A stretch of 64,000 bases of DNA, taken from positions 83,600,610 through 83,664,609 of the forward strand of contig OX381707.1 in NCBI GenBank assembly GCA_947462335.1, read 5' to 3'. The first letter of the stretch is position 1, and the number at the start of each line of letters is the position of its first letter. Origin of the DNA: Harmothoe impar. Taxonomy: Eukaryota > Annelida > Polychaeta > Phyllodocida > Polynoidae. A model generated the notes under the pieces. That model ran no database searches. It was not told the origin of the DNA and saw nothing but the letters and a program-made list of their open reading frames with translations. Below, piece by piece: positions 44,501 through 45,975 of the stretch. The position numbers and the translations under genes are program-made.

Positions 44501-45975
44501 CAATTGTTTTCTTTTGTTGTTTAACTTCCAAGTCCAAGGAGATGACTTTACCTTGGATGAGTGTGACTTCAGACTTGGAGTCCGTGATTGACACCTCAAT
44601 CTCGTCGACGCGCTCCTTAAGGGCTGTCAGCCCAGATGCAGTTGTTTTAGCTAATTCATTGGTTTCCTTGACTGTAACCATTAATTCTCTTAGTGCAGAC
44701 ATGTCGATTCTCATTAGGCCTACCTCATTTATGAGAGTATCCAGTTTGCTTAGCTCAGGTGTGTCAGTAGATTGTTGGTTGGCCGGGAAGACGACCTCCT
44801 CGAAACTTTCTTGGGTGGCGGCCATGATGTTCTTCACTAGGCTCCGAGTGGCCGGCCTATTCATTTGGTAATAACTCCAGTATTATCCAGCATCCAGCGG
44901 AAATAACTATCCCAGGTTAATCCTTAGCGTTTTATCTAACTTTTTTACGCTTTATGTTGTAACTGCTATTTGTTTGCACCACGATGTGGACGGATTCCCC
45001 ACACCACCGAGGAATTACGTCATTTCATGCATAGCGCGCGTAGGTCATCCAACCATGCGTTATTATTTTTGAGCAGATCCCCAGCTGTGATAATGATGCC
45101 AAAGTTGTCCATGACAGATTTTATCGAGATCAAAGAGGTAATGAAATCATCTGGGGGCTTCTGCTTGATTAACATCTATACTTGACAGAGGGGATTTAAA
45201 TTTGAGTATTGGGGTGGAATGACAGCCTGCTCCCAGGCTATCTATGATCACTACCTAAAGTTGTTTTGCGGTACTTAGGGCGTGATCTTTTTTTAACAAC
45301 AGGGGGTGGGGGTGTGGGTTCGAACTTTTTTACGCCCCCACTTACGGCTCGAAAATCGGCGTGCAAGCAGGCCCTTTGAGGCATAGTAACGCGCAGGCTT
45401 TTTGGCTCAAAACAGGTTAAATTTTTTGCCCCACCCAGTCAAGGGGTCCAAATTTTTTCATCCCCCCCCCGGTCCAGGGGTCCAAATTGCTTTGCCCCCC
45501 CCCCCCCTGTTGTTAAAAAAAAAAAGATCACTCCCTTAGATAAGAGGTGTGCCCAGGGCAGTGCAGCTGAGTGCTATACCGGAAACTCAGACCGCCACGG
45601 GCGATAATACCGGTAGGTGAGATTGCAACTGTAAAGAGCATATGGTAAAGAGATCAGTTTGTGAACATTTTCTACCCCCCCCCCCCCCCCTCCCACAGAT
45701 CTAGATCTACACACTGACACTGCAGTGTCAGTGGCTACAGCCCCTTTTCTACAGCTTTCACAGAACAGGAGGGGCTTGTGCGAGGTACCTTCACTGCAAA
45801 ATGAATAATATCACAGTTTGGCTATTTTGACAATACACATTCTCATGATTCTGCCGTTTTGAGGCCATAAATAATAACATAGTGACTGCCTTGTCACTTG
45901 TCACTCACCGTTTTTGACCCGACCCTGCTCCGGGAAGCGACCCTCCCTGTCCTCCGTCTCCGCTAACTCCGCCAT
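5417..45975 (-). CDS. ccdc50: CCDC50 (Ymer) orthologue, 14 coding exons, 637 codons
   Basis: CCDC50 is a cytosolic coiled-coil protein. In vertebrates it binds ubiquitin chains through MIU-type helices, dampens EGFR and NF-kB signalling and acts in selective autophagy. The family match rests on the N-terminal pattern (ALEDHxxAxxLQxQE-like, here VFEDEVIANKLQNQE and VYEDGAMAHVMQQEE), then EHKYGMNRYHRRTVREDIPVA, and repeated helices such as DELARQLQERE, DELARLLQEQE and DAELARVMQDQE. All introns are GT-AG; exon lengths are 67, 63, 63, 139, 94, 54, 148, 67, 115, 201, 566, 149, 42 and 146 nt, and every phase agrees. The start ATG (45973-45975) has a strong context (AACATGG). Residues 338-525 are His/Gln/Pro-rich; the C-terminus is Lys-rich. 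Exons 2a/2b may be alternatives, and unspliced exon 10 gives a 526-aa form. The family call is strong; exon 12 is the least certain part. Confidence 0.88.
5700..6715. other. CCDC50 intron 12 sequence, nothing recognised
   Basis: The plus-strand ORF at 5808-6281 (157 aa) is open but has no domain or splice context I can recognise. It lies antisense within an intron and I do not call it a gene. Confidence 0.4.
6717..6842. repeat. fragment of the AACCCTTTAAGG dispersed repeat
   Basis: Shares ACCCTTTACGGAC, TTAATGAGC, GGCGAGTTACTGACC and the CATGCATCATGAGGACAAAG region with copies at 8401-8647, 21690-21835, 23628-23815, 27660-27847, 30999-31545 and 35528-35690. Confidence 0.6.
6851..7024. mobile_element. 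TA-flanked MITE, decayed right end
   Basis: Starts CCGTAGAACCCCACCTTTAAGA and ends TCTTACAGGTGGGG; TA lies on each side. The outermost bases of the right end have been lost relative to the left. Internal TTTAAGACGACC motifs match the copy near 12414. Confidence 0.6.
7416..7557. mobile_element. foldback element
   Basis: Two arms of about 50 bp are near-perfect inverted repeats (left AATAGATAGACAATGGTTAT, right ATAACCATAGTCTATCTATT), with a short central spacer containing GGGCTTCGCCC. It would form a long hairpin. No coding capacity. Confidence 0.75.
7560..7660. repeat. short minisatellite, about three copies
   Basis: Units of about 34 bp (TAAATAAAACAGTAACATCT then AACCTAACCACCGG). Related, more diverged units continue at 7905-8035 after an intervening foldback. 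Confidence 0.65.
7675..7774. mobile_element. small foldback element
   Basis: The arms TCACTCATTG and CAATGAGTGA, continuing inward through GTATCACAC/GTGTGATAC and outward through TGTACATCAT/ATGATGTACA, form an imperfect hairpin. Confidence 0.6.
8066..8370. mobile_element. DNA transposon-like element, CAGGGATGCCAAG termini
   Basis: The ends CAGGGATGCCAAGTTA and AACACTTGGCATCCCTGG are inverted repeats. ACCTAT is found on both flanks (8060-8065, 8371-8376). CAGGG-type ends resemble hAT elements, but the duplication is shorter than the usual 8 bp. The interior has many AAAATCGTAA motifs in both directions. Confidence 0.65.
8401..8647. mobile_element. AACCCTTTAAGG element, near-complete copy
   Basis: The ends AACCCTTTAAGGACGGC and GCGGCCCTTAAAGGGTT are inverted repeats. 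The interior has GGCGAGTGACTCGC and CAGGTTACTTGCC palindromic cores and CATCATGCTGAC motifs shared with six other places in the window. A clear target duplication was not found. Confidence 0.6.
8674..8715 (-). CDS. ccdc50: CCDC50 exon 12 (42 nt, possible cassette)
   Basis: Bounded by CTTGACAG (acceptor) and GTTAGC (donor). It enters and leaves in phase 1 and encodes EEENDPPQAANGRK. Because it is phase 1-1 and a multiple of three it can be skipped without frameshift. The donor is weaker than the others. Confidence 0.65.
8758..8873. mobile_element. Harbinger-like MITE, left part only
   Basis: TAA is followed by GGGAGTGATAATTTTTTAAC and AACAGGGGGG, the same end as the intact copy at 13031-13353. 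The right end is missing. It is bounded by a TTGA microsatellite. Confidence 0.65.
8876..9412 (-). mobile_element. possible retroposon with (TTGA)n tail
   Basis: A GATTGATTGATTGATTGG tract followed by TTCTTTAACGTCC resembles the 3' tails of RTE-type elements or SINEs common in marine invertebrates, with the tail at the low-coordinate end, so the element would be on the minus strand. The plus ORF 8896-9240 has no known domain. The assignment is tentative. Confidence 0.3.
9451..9666. mobile_element. Harbinger-like MITE, right part
   Basis: Ends CTGTTGTTAAAAAATGATCA then CTCCC, matching the family right terminus; the left terminus is degenerate. It contains long C runs and the shared AAGGGGTCAA motifs. 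Confidence 0.6.
9763..9911 (-). CDS. ccdc50: CCDC50 exon 11
   Basis: Flanked by CCTCACAG (acceptor) and GTAAGG (donor). It enters in phase 2 and leaves in phase 1 (149 nt). It encodes PAAGSPNNLFADLDPTMQRG, then a Pro/Gln-rich run ending LSAQRMPPT. Joining exon 10 at its AA|GTAATG donor restores a Lys codon across the junction, which supports the splice. Confidence 0.78.
9955..10445. repeat. 15-bp minisatellite (AAGGCCCTCAGCACT)
   Basis: About thirty units of AAGGCCCTCAGCACT and close variants in CCDC50 intron 10. The 15-bp period keeps frames open on both strands, giving spurious ORFs (145 and 110 aa on minus). Confidence 0.9.
10460..10741. other. intron 10 unique segment between two arrays
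   Basis: Non-repetitive sequence separating two minisatellites of the same family. A 62-aa minus ORF (10549-10737) has no recognised domain. Confidence 0.4.
10742..11150. repeat. AAGGCCCTCAGGTCTAAAGT minisatellite
   Basis: Units of 15-20 bp related to the array at 9955-10445 but with longer AAAGTAAGGCC spacers. It begins about 60 bp downstream of the exon 10 donor. Confidence 0.85.
11213..11778 (-). CDS. ccdc50: CCDC50 exon 10 (His-rich)
   Basis: The acceptor is TTGTTGTAG. The exon enters in phase 0 and encodes residues 338 to about 525: EHTASYQRSRSVDDYNTGGS, then a His/Gln/Pro-rich block with repeated HRESQ units, then a Ser/Thr/Pro-rich end. The donor is AA|GTAATG. If not spliced, the frame reads TTYK and stops at TAA 11209-11211, so intron retention would give a shorter protein. 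Overlapping ORFs in other frames are low-complexity shadows. Confidence 0.82.
11811..12030. mobile_element. TA-flanked MITE (CCGTAAAACC ends)
   Basis: Ends CCGTAAAACCTCGGCTATAA and the inverted GGTTTTACGG, with TA at 11809-11810 and 12031-12032. Long AT-rich imperfect palindrome with repeated GGCTTATAG. Tc1/mariner-type by its TA duplication. Confidence 0.8.
12115..12775. repeat. diverged 32-bp minisatellite
   Basis: Units around TTTCTCCCTAGTTACTGCCA plus AACATAAAC, diverged from each other. It starts about 27 bp downstream of the exon 9 donor on the gene strand. It is interrupted at 12414-12597 by a MITE fragment. Confidence 0.8.
12414..12597. mobile_element. TA-side MITE fragment inside a minisatellite
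   Basis: TA then CCGTAAAACCCCGGCTTTAA and GACGACCCC motifs match the copy at 6851-7024. The right terminus is lost. It splits the tandem array, so it inserted after the array formed. Confidence 0.6.
12802..13002 (-). CDS. ccdc50: CCDC50 exon 9 (coiled coil, MIU-like)
   Basis: 201 nt, phase 0 on both sides, with acceptor GGTATTTCAG and donor GTCAGT. It begins ELARLLQEQEHKRGG and contains DAELARVMQDQEKLKEKKRK, i.e. two ELARxx-type helices and a highly charged coiled coil. These correspond to the repeated (D/E)-IARxLQExE helices of vertebrate CCDC50 that bind ubiquitin. Confidence 0.9.
13031..13353. mobile_element. Harbinger-like MITE, complete
   Basis: GGGAGTGGTCATTTTTTAAC ... GTTAAAAAATGACCACTCCC, with TAA on both sides (13028-13030, 13354-13356). 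Contains poly-G/C blocks and GGGTCGGCCGCGCTCAATTT. Nearly identical inside to the copy at 16447-16766, implying recent activity. Confidence 0.85.
13360..13812. other. intron 8 sequence, nothing recognised
   Basis: No exon, terminal repeat or tandem array is evident. Confidence 0.4.
13814..14168. mobile_element. MITE, GGCCACTC termini, TTA duplication
   Basis: GGCCACTCAAAAAAAAAGTG and the inverted right end (TTTTTTTGAGTGGCC), continuing inward through GTTTCTCATCACC/GGTGATGAGAAAC. TTA lies at 13811-13813 and 14169-14171. Same superfamily signature as the element at 883-1346. Confidence 0.8.
14224..14338 (-). CDS. ccdc50: CCDC50 exon 8
   Basis: 115 nt, enters in phase 2 and leaves in phase 0. 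The acceptor follows a (TCATCG)-like tract ending CATCAG; the donor is GTGAGC. Encodes RLLRLDGKVEDLGDFTDFYN followed by IPETEDDQNKKILQQVQDE. Acidic, partly helical; no named domain. Confidence 0.83.
14600..15935. other. intron 7 sequence, nothing recognised
   Basis: Includes GGGCCCGTAGCTG-like fragments recalling the 883-1346 MITE interior, but no complete element, exon or array. Confidence 0.4.
15940..16206. repeat. AAGGCCCTCAGCTCT minisatellite
   Basis: About seventeen units of the same 15-bp family found at 9955-11150, here in intron 7 about 110 bp downstream of the exon 7 donor. Confidence 0.88.
16314..16380 (-). CDS. ccdc50: CCDC50 exon 7
   Basis: 67 nt, enters in phase 1 and leaves in phase 2, with acceptor TGTCTTTCAG and donor GTAACA. 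Encodes GHHDNQHNIATESLQNGAPP plus split codons. Linker-like composition with no domain. Its phase fits only if exon 6 ends at GTGCAAG|GTATGT. Confidence 0.8.
16447..16766. mobile_element. Harbinger-like MITE, complete
   Basis: GGGAGTGGTCATTTTTTAAC to the inverted right end, with TTA on both flanks (16444-16446, 16767-16769). Interior closely matches 13031-13353. Confidence 0.85.
17002..17210. mobile_element. TA-flanked MITE (GTAAAACC family)
   Basis: Ends CCATAAAAACCTTGCGTATA and GGTTTTACAG, flanked by TA at 17000-17001 and 17211-17212. Interior GCATTGGCGATCTGAC and GACTTGCGTAC match the copy at 29754-29976. Confidence 0.72.
17500..19593. repeat. about 45-bp minisatellite derived from the exon 6 splice donor
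   Basis: Roughly forty units, diverged at the left end. In the gene's direction each unit reads ACAGACAGGAGGTGCAAG followed by GTATAAAC and ACATAAACTATACATG. The first part is identical to the true 3' end of exon 6 and its donor (ACAGACAGGAGGTGCAAG|GTATGTG). The array is split by a transposon at 19601-20528 and resumes to 20697. Long ORFs on both strands here are repeat artefacts. Confidence 0.92.
19601..20528. mobile_element. non-autonomous DNA transposon with 7-bp target duplication
   Basis: Perfect 15-bp terminal inverted repeats TAGGGTGGCCGGAGG/CCTCCGGCCACCCTA, flanked by GAATAGT on both sides (19594-19600, 20529-20535). It inserted into a unit of the exon 6 minisatellite. No transposase ORF. 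A 7-bp duplication is compatible with P-like or hAT-like elements; the superfamily is not settled. A decayed tRNA-like A box (TAGCTCAATGA) lies near 19876. Confidence 0.85.
20536..20697. repeat. minisatellite, continuation up to the exon 6 donor
   Basis: About four further units of the exon 6 donor-derived repeat. The last one adjoins the genuine exon boundary at 20697/20698. Confidence 0.88.
20698..20845 (-). CDS. ccdc50: CCDC50 exon 6 (coiled coil)
   Basis: 148 nt, enters in phase 0 and leaves in phase 1; acceptor ATGTACAG, donor GTATGT. Encodes ELARQLQEREKEKFEKKRLE and then RERRKLEQQIANERVEAERL, ending LAAYRQEVQ. A charged coiled coil starting with a MIU-like helix. Its 3' end is the source of the adjacent minisatellite. 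Confidence 0.92.
21044..21283. mobile_element. Harbinger-like MITE, complete
   Basis: GGGAGTGGTCATTTTTTAAC ... TACCACTCCC flanked by TTA (21041-21043, 21284-21286). Interior poly-G and TTTTTTGGTCCCCC blocks as in the rest of the family. Confidence 0.82.
21400..21670. repeat. dispersed repeat, first of a pair
   Basis: Shares GGGCTTTTCT(G/A)AACTA, AAACTGAAATGTGTTTG, TACTGTGT, ATCCTGATT, AAAATGTAGCTG and ATGTCCTGT blocks in the same order with 30590-30850. No termini were recognised. Confidence 0.65.
21690..21835. repeat. AACCCTTTAAGG-family repeat
   Basis: Contains GATGCACCAATGCAGC, CTGCCAGGGCTGCA and CATCATGACGACCAAGGGCA as in the other copies; the ends are degenerate. It abuts the exon 5 donor. 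Confidence 0.55.
21838..21891 (-). CDS. ccdc50: CCDC50 exon 5
   Basis: 54 nt, phase 0-0, acceptor TTTGTCCAG, donor GTCAGA. Encodes ERTRRLLQEEDENIRQDE. With exon 6 it makes the continuous helix QDELARQLQERE. Skippable without frameshift. Confidence 0.88.
22632..22725 (-). CDS. ccdc50: CCDC50 exon 4
   Basis: 94 nt, enters in phase 2, leaves in phase 0; acceptor GTTACAG, donor GTACGG. Encodes IADEDERIAREMAENLQLQD and then DTEQLQRQLHNE. The DEDERIAREMAENLQ helix matches the acidic-Ile-Ala-Arg pattern of CCDC50 MIU helices. Confidence 0.9.
22786..22850. mobile_element. half of a GGCCACAC-type MITE
   Basis: GGACACTTTTTTATTCTTTG and GGTTACGGGCCCGCCGCAGC resemble one end of the 883-1346 element. 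No matching partner end was found. Confidence 0.45.
22931..23152. mobile_element. TA-flanked MITE
   Basis: Ends CCGTAAAACCTCTCTGATAA and GAAGTTTTACGG, with TA at 22929-22930 and 23153-23154. Interior shows repeated TCGGCTTATA. Mariner-type. Confidence 0.8.
23242..23385. repeat. minisatellite duplicating the exon 3 splice donor
   Basis: Six units of about 20-23 bp reading, on the gene strand, AGATGTAAGTAGCGCC plus a short AT spacer. The first unit is the real exon 3 donor (CTGAT|GTAAGT); five more copies of AT|GTAAGT follow downstream. Two units lack the GC of GGCGCTAC. Confidence 0.88.
23371..23509 (-). CDS. ccdc50: CCDC50 exon 3
   Basis: 139 nt, enters in phase 1 and leaves in phase 2; acceptor TGTTGTAG, donor GTAAGT. 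Encodes FEHKYGMNRYHRRTVREDIP, then VARVVQTAEEEERQRKEMLR and LERQKL. The EH...N..R...V..D..VA pattern follows the conserved N-terminal CCDC50 region and was decisive for the family call. Confidence 0.92.
23628..23815. repeat. AACCCTTTAAGG-family repeat
   Basis: Has AACCTTTTAATGACAAC at one end and a related end near 23810. Internal GGCGAGTTACTCGCC is a perfect palindrome, followed by AGGGCTGCATTGGTGCATCA. Confidence 0.6.
24245..24567. repeat. GTGACCTTGAG minisatellite
   Basis: About thirty short units of roughly 10-12 bp (GTGACCTTGAG and variants), beginning about 10 bp downstream of the exon 2b donor on the gene strand. Confidence 0.85.
24577..24639 (-). CDS. ccdc50: CCDC50 exon 2b (duplicate of exon 2a)
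   Basis: 63 nt, phase 1-1, acceptor GTTTGCAG, donor GTGAGT. With the upstream split base it encodes (V/L)KNKWAVYEDGAMAHVMQQEE. It aligns without gaps to exon 2a, with W, V, ED, A and Q.(Q/E)E positions kept. Vertebrate CCDC50 has one such segment here, so this is an exon duplication. Confidence 0.88.
24640..26500. other. intron 2a sequence, nothing recognised
   Basis: Intron between the two duplicated exons. A G run lies near 25364-25380. I looked for a third copy of the 63-nt exon and saw none. The plus ORF 25787-26131 has no recognised domain. Confidence 0.45.
26563..27112. repeat. 37-bp minisatellite, about 15 copies
   Basis: Nearly identical units GGATGTGTCAGGCATCCCCC then TGCTACAGGATGGGTGG, differing mainly at one A/G position. 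It ends 14 bp from exon 2a on the donor side. Because 37 is not a multiple of three, all three plus frames stay open (189-257 aa), which is an artefact. Confidence 0.92.
27127..27189 (-). CDS. ccdc50: CCDC50 exon 2a
   Basis: 63 nt, phase 1-1, acceptor GTGTTGCAG, donor GTGAGT. With exon 1's last base it encodes VANQWRVFEDEVIANKLQNQE. Homologous to exon 2b; see the finding on exon duplication. Confidence 0.9.
27660..27847. repeat. AACCCTTTAAGG-family repeat
   Basis: Contains GGTCAGCATGATGAACCAAT, GGCAAGTTACC and the right end GTCCTTAAAGGGTTAA; the left end is degenerate. Confidence 0.6.
27903..27945. repeat. short tandem repeat
   Basis: Three copies of the 13-bp unit GCCTGACTTACAG. Confidence 0.65.
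28052..28306. mobile_element. Harbinger-like MITE, diverged
   Basis: GGGAGTGATCATTTTTCAAC ... AAAAAATGATGACTCCC, TTA at 28049-28051 and 28307-28309. More substitutions in the terminal repeats than the other copies. Confidence 0.78.
28457..29535. mobile_element. TA-flanked element containing a second inverted-repeat element
   Basis: Outer ends CCATAAATTCCTGCGTACTA and GCAGGAATTTACGG, TA at 28455-28456 and 29536-29537. Inside, about 28529-29396, a second pair of inverted repeats reads CTATATCGTCACCTCAGTAT ... ACTGAGGCGACGATATAG. The 24-bp motif TCAGTATACAAAGGTCGTAA plus GTGA recurs at about 28541, 28672 (variant), 28713, 29122 and inverted at 29361. Confidence 0.7.
29754..29976. mobile_element. 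TA-flanked MITE
   Basis: Ends CCGTAAAACCTCACGTATAA and ACGCAAGGTTTTACGG with TA on both sides (29752-29753, 29977-29978). Interior has repeated CGTATAAGCCGCACCC and GATCTGA motifs. Confidence 0.82.
30590..30850. repeat. dispersed repeat, second of a pair
   Basis: Counterpart of 21400-21670 in the same orientation, clearly related but diverged. Confidence 0.65.
30999..31545. repeat. AACCCTTTAAGG-family repeat interrupted by a MITE
   Basis: AACCCTTTAAGGATGGCACA ... resumes after 31355 with GGCATGAATACAG, CAGCGAGTTATTACC and the CATCATGACGACAAATGTCA block. The interruption is the MITE at 31052-31352. Confidence 0.7.
31052..31352. mobile_element. MITE, GGCC ends, TAA duplication
   Basis: GGCCAAATAAAAAAAAGTTT ... 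TTTTTTTTTTTGGCC, with TAA at 31049-31051 and 31353-31355. Internal inverted parts TTGTTTCAGGT/ACCTGAAACAA and GGGTCGGTAGGTCGG. It inserted into the older repeat at 30999-31545. Confidence 0.82.
31552..31797. mobile_element. MITE, GGCC ends, TTG duplication
   Basis: GGCCTAAAAAAAAAAAAGTT ... AACTTTTTTTTTTTTAGGCC, with TTG at 31549-31551 and 31798-31800. Subterminal GTGTTCCGGTA/TACCGGAACAC is perfect. Related to 31052-31352 and 34994-35222. Confidence 0.82.
31942..32228. mobile_element. Harbinger-like MITE, complete
   Basis: GGGAGTGATCATTTTTTAAC to the inverted right end, TAA on both flanks (31939-31941, 32229-32231). Confidence 0.83.
32233..32411. mobile_element. hAT-like MITE (GGATCCAG/CTGGATCC ends)
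   Basis: CAGTAGCGGATCCAG ... CTGGATCCGCCCCTG terminal inverted repeats, typical of small hAT elements. CTAAG is found on both flanks, shorter than the usual 8 bp. It sits directly beside the previous MITE. The interior holds CCCCCCCTAGACC repeats. Confidence 0.7.
32721..33055 (-). pseudogene. 5'-truncated LINE, C-terminal zinc-knuckle end
   Basis: The open 90-codon frame (32783-33055) starts CTHCNVKQNVKHIILYC, a C-x2-C-x7-H-x4-C motif of the kind found at the C-terminus of some LINE ORF2 proteins. It ends about 60 bp before a short direct repeat, TTGAATCTC twice (near 32728-32745), which looks like the 3' tail. Only the last part of the element remains. Confidence 0.6.
33056..34215. other. 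intron 1 sequence, nothing recognised
   Basis: Contains a CCATGGTAACA motif repeated near 33336, 33398 and 33404 but no exon, array or element with ends that I can define. Confidence 0.4.
34219..34523. mobile_element. long foldback element, arms of about 140 bp
   Basis: The left arm TACTCTCGTTCCCAAATCCT runs to the centre near 34371 and is mirrored to AGGATTTGGGGAACGAGAGT at the right. Both arms share CTGGTAGGCT/AGCCTACCAG and GGAAATGGAACCAGAA/TTCTGGTTCCATTTCC. The arms differ by small indels, so this is not a simple assembly mirror. Confidence 0.8.
34743..34942. other. assembly gap of 200 N
   Basis: A run of exactly 200 N within CCDC50 intron 1. Translations across it are meaningless. Confidence 1.
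34994..35222. mobile_element. MITE fragment, GGCC family
   Basis: TTA then GGCCTAAAAAAAAGAAAGTT, GTGTTCCGGTAACATGGCC and at the other side CCGGAACACAACTTTTTT. The right terminus is replaced by a long G run. Confidence 0.65.
35222..35251. repeat. poly-G tract
   Basis: About 28 consecutive G after a T run. The length is likely unreliable in any assembly. Confidence 0.9.
35528..35690. repeat. AACCCTTTAAGG-family repeat
   Basis: AACCCTTTAAGGGCCGCATC, GGTGAGTAACTCGC and GCATTCATGCATCATGACGA blocks in the family order. Confidence 0.6.
35935..35995. mobile_element. small foldback
   Basis: GTGGGGACTGGGGC and GCCCCAGCCCCCAC arms, with ATGTCCCTCAAAGCC and GGCTGAGTAAGATAT inside. Hairpin design resembling 7675-7774. 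Confidence 0.55.
36029..36264. mobile_element. Harbinger-like MITE, complete
   Basis: GGGAGTGCTCATTTTTTAAC ... TTAGCACTCCC, TAA on both sides (36026-36028, 36265-36267). Confidence 0.82.
36546..36805. mobile_element. Harbinger-like MITE, complete
   Basis: GGGAGTGGTCATTTTTTAAC ... GTTAAAAAATGACCACTCCC. The flanks are CAA and TAC, so the target duplication has decayed or the ends recombined. The interior is close to 13031-13353. Confidence 0.8.
36823..36905. mobile_element. right half of a TA-flanked MITE
   Basis: GGCGCCTTATACGCGAGGTC then CGGCTTATAAGCGGGGTTTT and ACAGTA, matching right ends of the CCGTAAAACC family. Confidence 0.55.
36977..37095. mobile_element. foldback element
   Basis: GGTTTCTCCACGAGTGGTAC ... 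GTACCACAAGTAGAGAAACC, with an inner ATCATGTCACATGAT core and weaker outer arms (GTCCACGATGAGCTGTCTGA and TCAGACTCATTAGAGTGGA). Confidence 0.65.
37437..37686. mobile_element. rearranged foldback with interleaved inverted repeats
   Basis: Arm A (37437-37520, GGAACAGTTTTGAACTACC...) is inverted at 37567-37657. A second pair B (CTACGGTTCACTTATTAGTT at about 37522-37542) is inverted at about 37666-37685. The order is A B A' B', so the pairs interleave rather than nest. Confidence 0.7.
38268..41222 (-). CDS. LINE ORF2: apurinic-type endonuclease + reverse transcriptase
   Basis: Copies element RNA into DNA at a nick that it makes itself. Residues are counted from a TTG at 41162. Endonuclease: WNIHSL with N5, SETWL with E32, YRPPGG, GGDFNIH with D147/N149, and SDHVPV with D211/H212. 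Reverse transcriptase: RPITLLPV, QNGFRR, FLDFKKAFD with D581, GIAQGS and YADD (668-671). The frame is open for 964 residues without stops, so it looks recently active. There is no in-frame ATG between the upstream stop (41223-41225) and the endonuclease; the first ATG is at residue 68. No RNase H domain is visible. Confidence 0.92.
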   Translation of the reverse strand, partial: GKLQRTIKFTGELIRDKGLLLFFWNIHSLPGKIEDVRIFSYQRAPDVLSFSETWLKTKHQDIDHDLDRLTLHRLDRPDNIDHAGGICMYVRDTIAHVRLKQDVFNIMSPHCELMGIKLIRKGCKPEFIFNIYRPPGGREAEFALVVSTALSEARKMYKNSIITIGGDFNIHLSSASLSDTVMDGVCKTFMLDAHIDEPTRPFYHPTNVLDQIFTDYTIVAAAGTINNNISDHVPVFIRLKKARNPTLKETFEGRSYSGLDRAKINTELMKGDWEFFTSLTDVDQAWDYMQNIIENMVEKLHPVKTFKVRQNRPLWLTAELLELYRDRDAMFVIARRSGNDIDKNRAKAYRNLANGATRRAKGNYVRSQLQKYRNDPKKFWEKVAEVLPKRKSRRWIAMLDQDDTPIPSEESAELINKFFSQIGNDLAAQLPPLPPLVNEPIPPQLKDKFSFSIISKQDIVKEINSIDIFKSSGLPSIPSRLLKESLLILQIQFTHLVNLSIVKDVFPAGWKRGTIVPIPKIVNAATPSDLRPITLLPVPGKILERCIHAQLYPYLETNNLLTNSQNGFRRSHSTQDTVFQVLNTVHQGQVDKKYSGIVFLDFKKAFDSLDHSVLINKLKALGLCDNTVAWFKSYLSGRTQRTCCNGSTSSYLPVTYGIAQGSILGPLLFIIYVNSMPNLNITSEIKLYADDTLIVHTANTVEELNNVLQADLQVIHEWCNANSLTINADKSKQMLVNPKDGARLNLSIGDTVLESVTEYKYLGITLDLDTSFSPLYKCMLQSIRHKLWIVMQIRKYVDRYTAVKILKSMVMPYFDYGLAFTTGLPAPCLQKFHVCYNTGIRLCMEVKDPREIPVKTLYSTVEMLPIDLRRIYLQVTMCRRLVFGGKLTIKPYSGTRSTEAPYIERTMPKSAGLIKSPIYQAFSQWNDLDPQLRWEEKNSFKNKVKARLINYFQHHWRPDTLNAIYQGKSIISDPLPVPVQVHQN
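41868..42085. repeat. about 65-80-bp tandem repeat, three copies
   Basis: TCAATATAGGATAGGCCTGT, AGGTGTCCTTTATAAGGTTA and ATATCGTAATCCAATGCATG recur three times, the first copy more diverged. It lies between ORF2 and the SGNH-like ORF of the LINE. Confidence 0.7.
42188..42931 (-). CDS. SGNH/GDSL esterase-like ORF of the LINE
   Basis: 247 residues from the first ATG (42931); the frame is open to 42994 with a GTG. Block I reads YADRRGKDL (8-15 region), where SGNH proteins usually have DSRG with the nucleophilic Ser. Block III GGFND (62-66) is kept. The C-terminal block reads HYIDPTPACL where DGxHPT is usual. So the fold is suggested but the nucleophile and the Asp/His pair look substituted. CR1-like elements are known to carry esterase domains in ORF1; here it is a separate frame. 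The end is acidic and low-complexity. Confidence 0.55.
   Translation of the reverse strand: MKLIRIYADRRGKDLEHALSMTFEPTHLFTVHVDQTATLFDLTKLAIDERPNKPSDAIVIMGGFNDLVHWLELSRHFPPVDVYPKSGSSYNLRVMGTRAILRSSHYAAQHGGDVKLVFSPIVGARIHRFPPGLGYTRVHYQEVLDNAVLVFNKRIRYANGARGVPTPPLQRLIHYHSEGEWKHLYAHLGHYIDPTPACLIIWAEQLMGLAGQLDHCQGQVVAKELQDNDQPPAVADDDSAPQVTERQ
43000..43215. promoter_or_regulatory. CpG-rich promoter-like segment inside the LINE
   Basis: GC- and CpG-rich stretch between ORF1 and the SGNH-like ORF. In the element's direction it has two CCAAT boxes (ATTGG at about 43039 and 43083 on plus) and GC boxes (GGGGGCGTGG at about 43099). It could be an internal promoter for the downstream ORFs. This is inference from motifs only. 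Confidence 0.35.
43266..44864 (-). CDS. LINE ORF1: coiled coil + RNA-binding region + NADAR/YbiA-like domain
   Basis: 532 residues from ATG 44864. Residues about 40-190 form heptad-rich coiled coil (for example LKERVDEIE and LDLEVKQQKKTIGDLEE). Residues about 195-295 (NNIVIENI..., SAHRVGRQGRGPRNVVVTFA, INADLTEE) match the RRM-like and C-terminal region of LINE ORF1 proteins. Residues about 348-498 read like NADAR/YbiA: GFMGKNSVLSNWHP, SCVEQFYMVKKALF, LKRLGDSYPQHRDW, AKFRQNADERHVLVAT and GKNETGRILEEIRAEM. The Glu of the EQ motif is kept (E378); the usual WG near the end is VG (466-467). The N-terminal parts should bind element RNA; what the NADAR-like part does is unknown. Confidence 0.8.
   Translation of the reverse strand: MNRPATRSLVKNIMAATQESFEEVVFPANQQSTDTPELSKLDTLINEVGLMRIDMSALRELMVTVKETNELAKTTASGLTALKERVDEIEVSITDSKSEVTLIQGKVISLDLEVKQQKKTIGDLEEFANTTQKDISSIQSEFMDNDAALFQLDTKFKNLQKVVTSLVSQNKNIEALIESGVENRVQERLDREVRKNNIVIENITEFEGQNLKKGVLDMLRYMGIQATDADIQSAHRVGRQGRGPRNVVVTFAKRATRDCVLQNRNLLKGRNAGREYQELWINADLTEELKDHQLLLRGVGDNATDLGADVSFLGESIIINGIKYDKDQLNSLPERFSVHNSFTRTMKQGVGFMGKNSVLSNWHPSPFKLDDENWSCVEQFYMVKKALFHGKKDLAKLLKAEENPRVLKRLGDSYPQHRDWVHKESLPTIKAGCRAKFRQNADERHVLVATADSKLMECTRCLRYSVGHTIFSLQLRQGTANLKGKNETGRILEEIRAEMVQFEMDLAMKEALAEEARTAEMDALIADTDSGL
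45278..45535. mobile_element. Harbinger-like MITE, complete
   Basis: GGGCGTGATCTTTTTTTAAC ... AAAAGATCACTCCC, TTA at 45275-45277 and 45536-45538. Confidence 0.82.
45674..45692. repeat. poly-C tract
   Basis: Homopolymer C run in intron 1, about 220 bp downstream of exon 1 on the gene strand. Confidence 0.8.
45909..45975 (-). CDS. ccdc50: CCDC50 exon 1 (start codon)
   Basis: 67 nt from ATG 45975 to the donor GTGAGT. Encodes MAELAETEDREGRFPEQGRV then KN and the first base of the next codon. The ATG context AACATGG is strong. The start MAE and the acidic character fit family N-termini, and the end phase (1) fits both exon 2a and exon 2b. Confidence 0.85.
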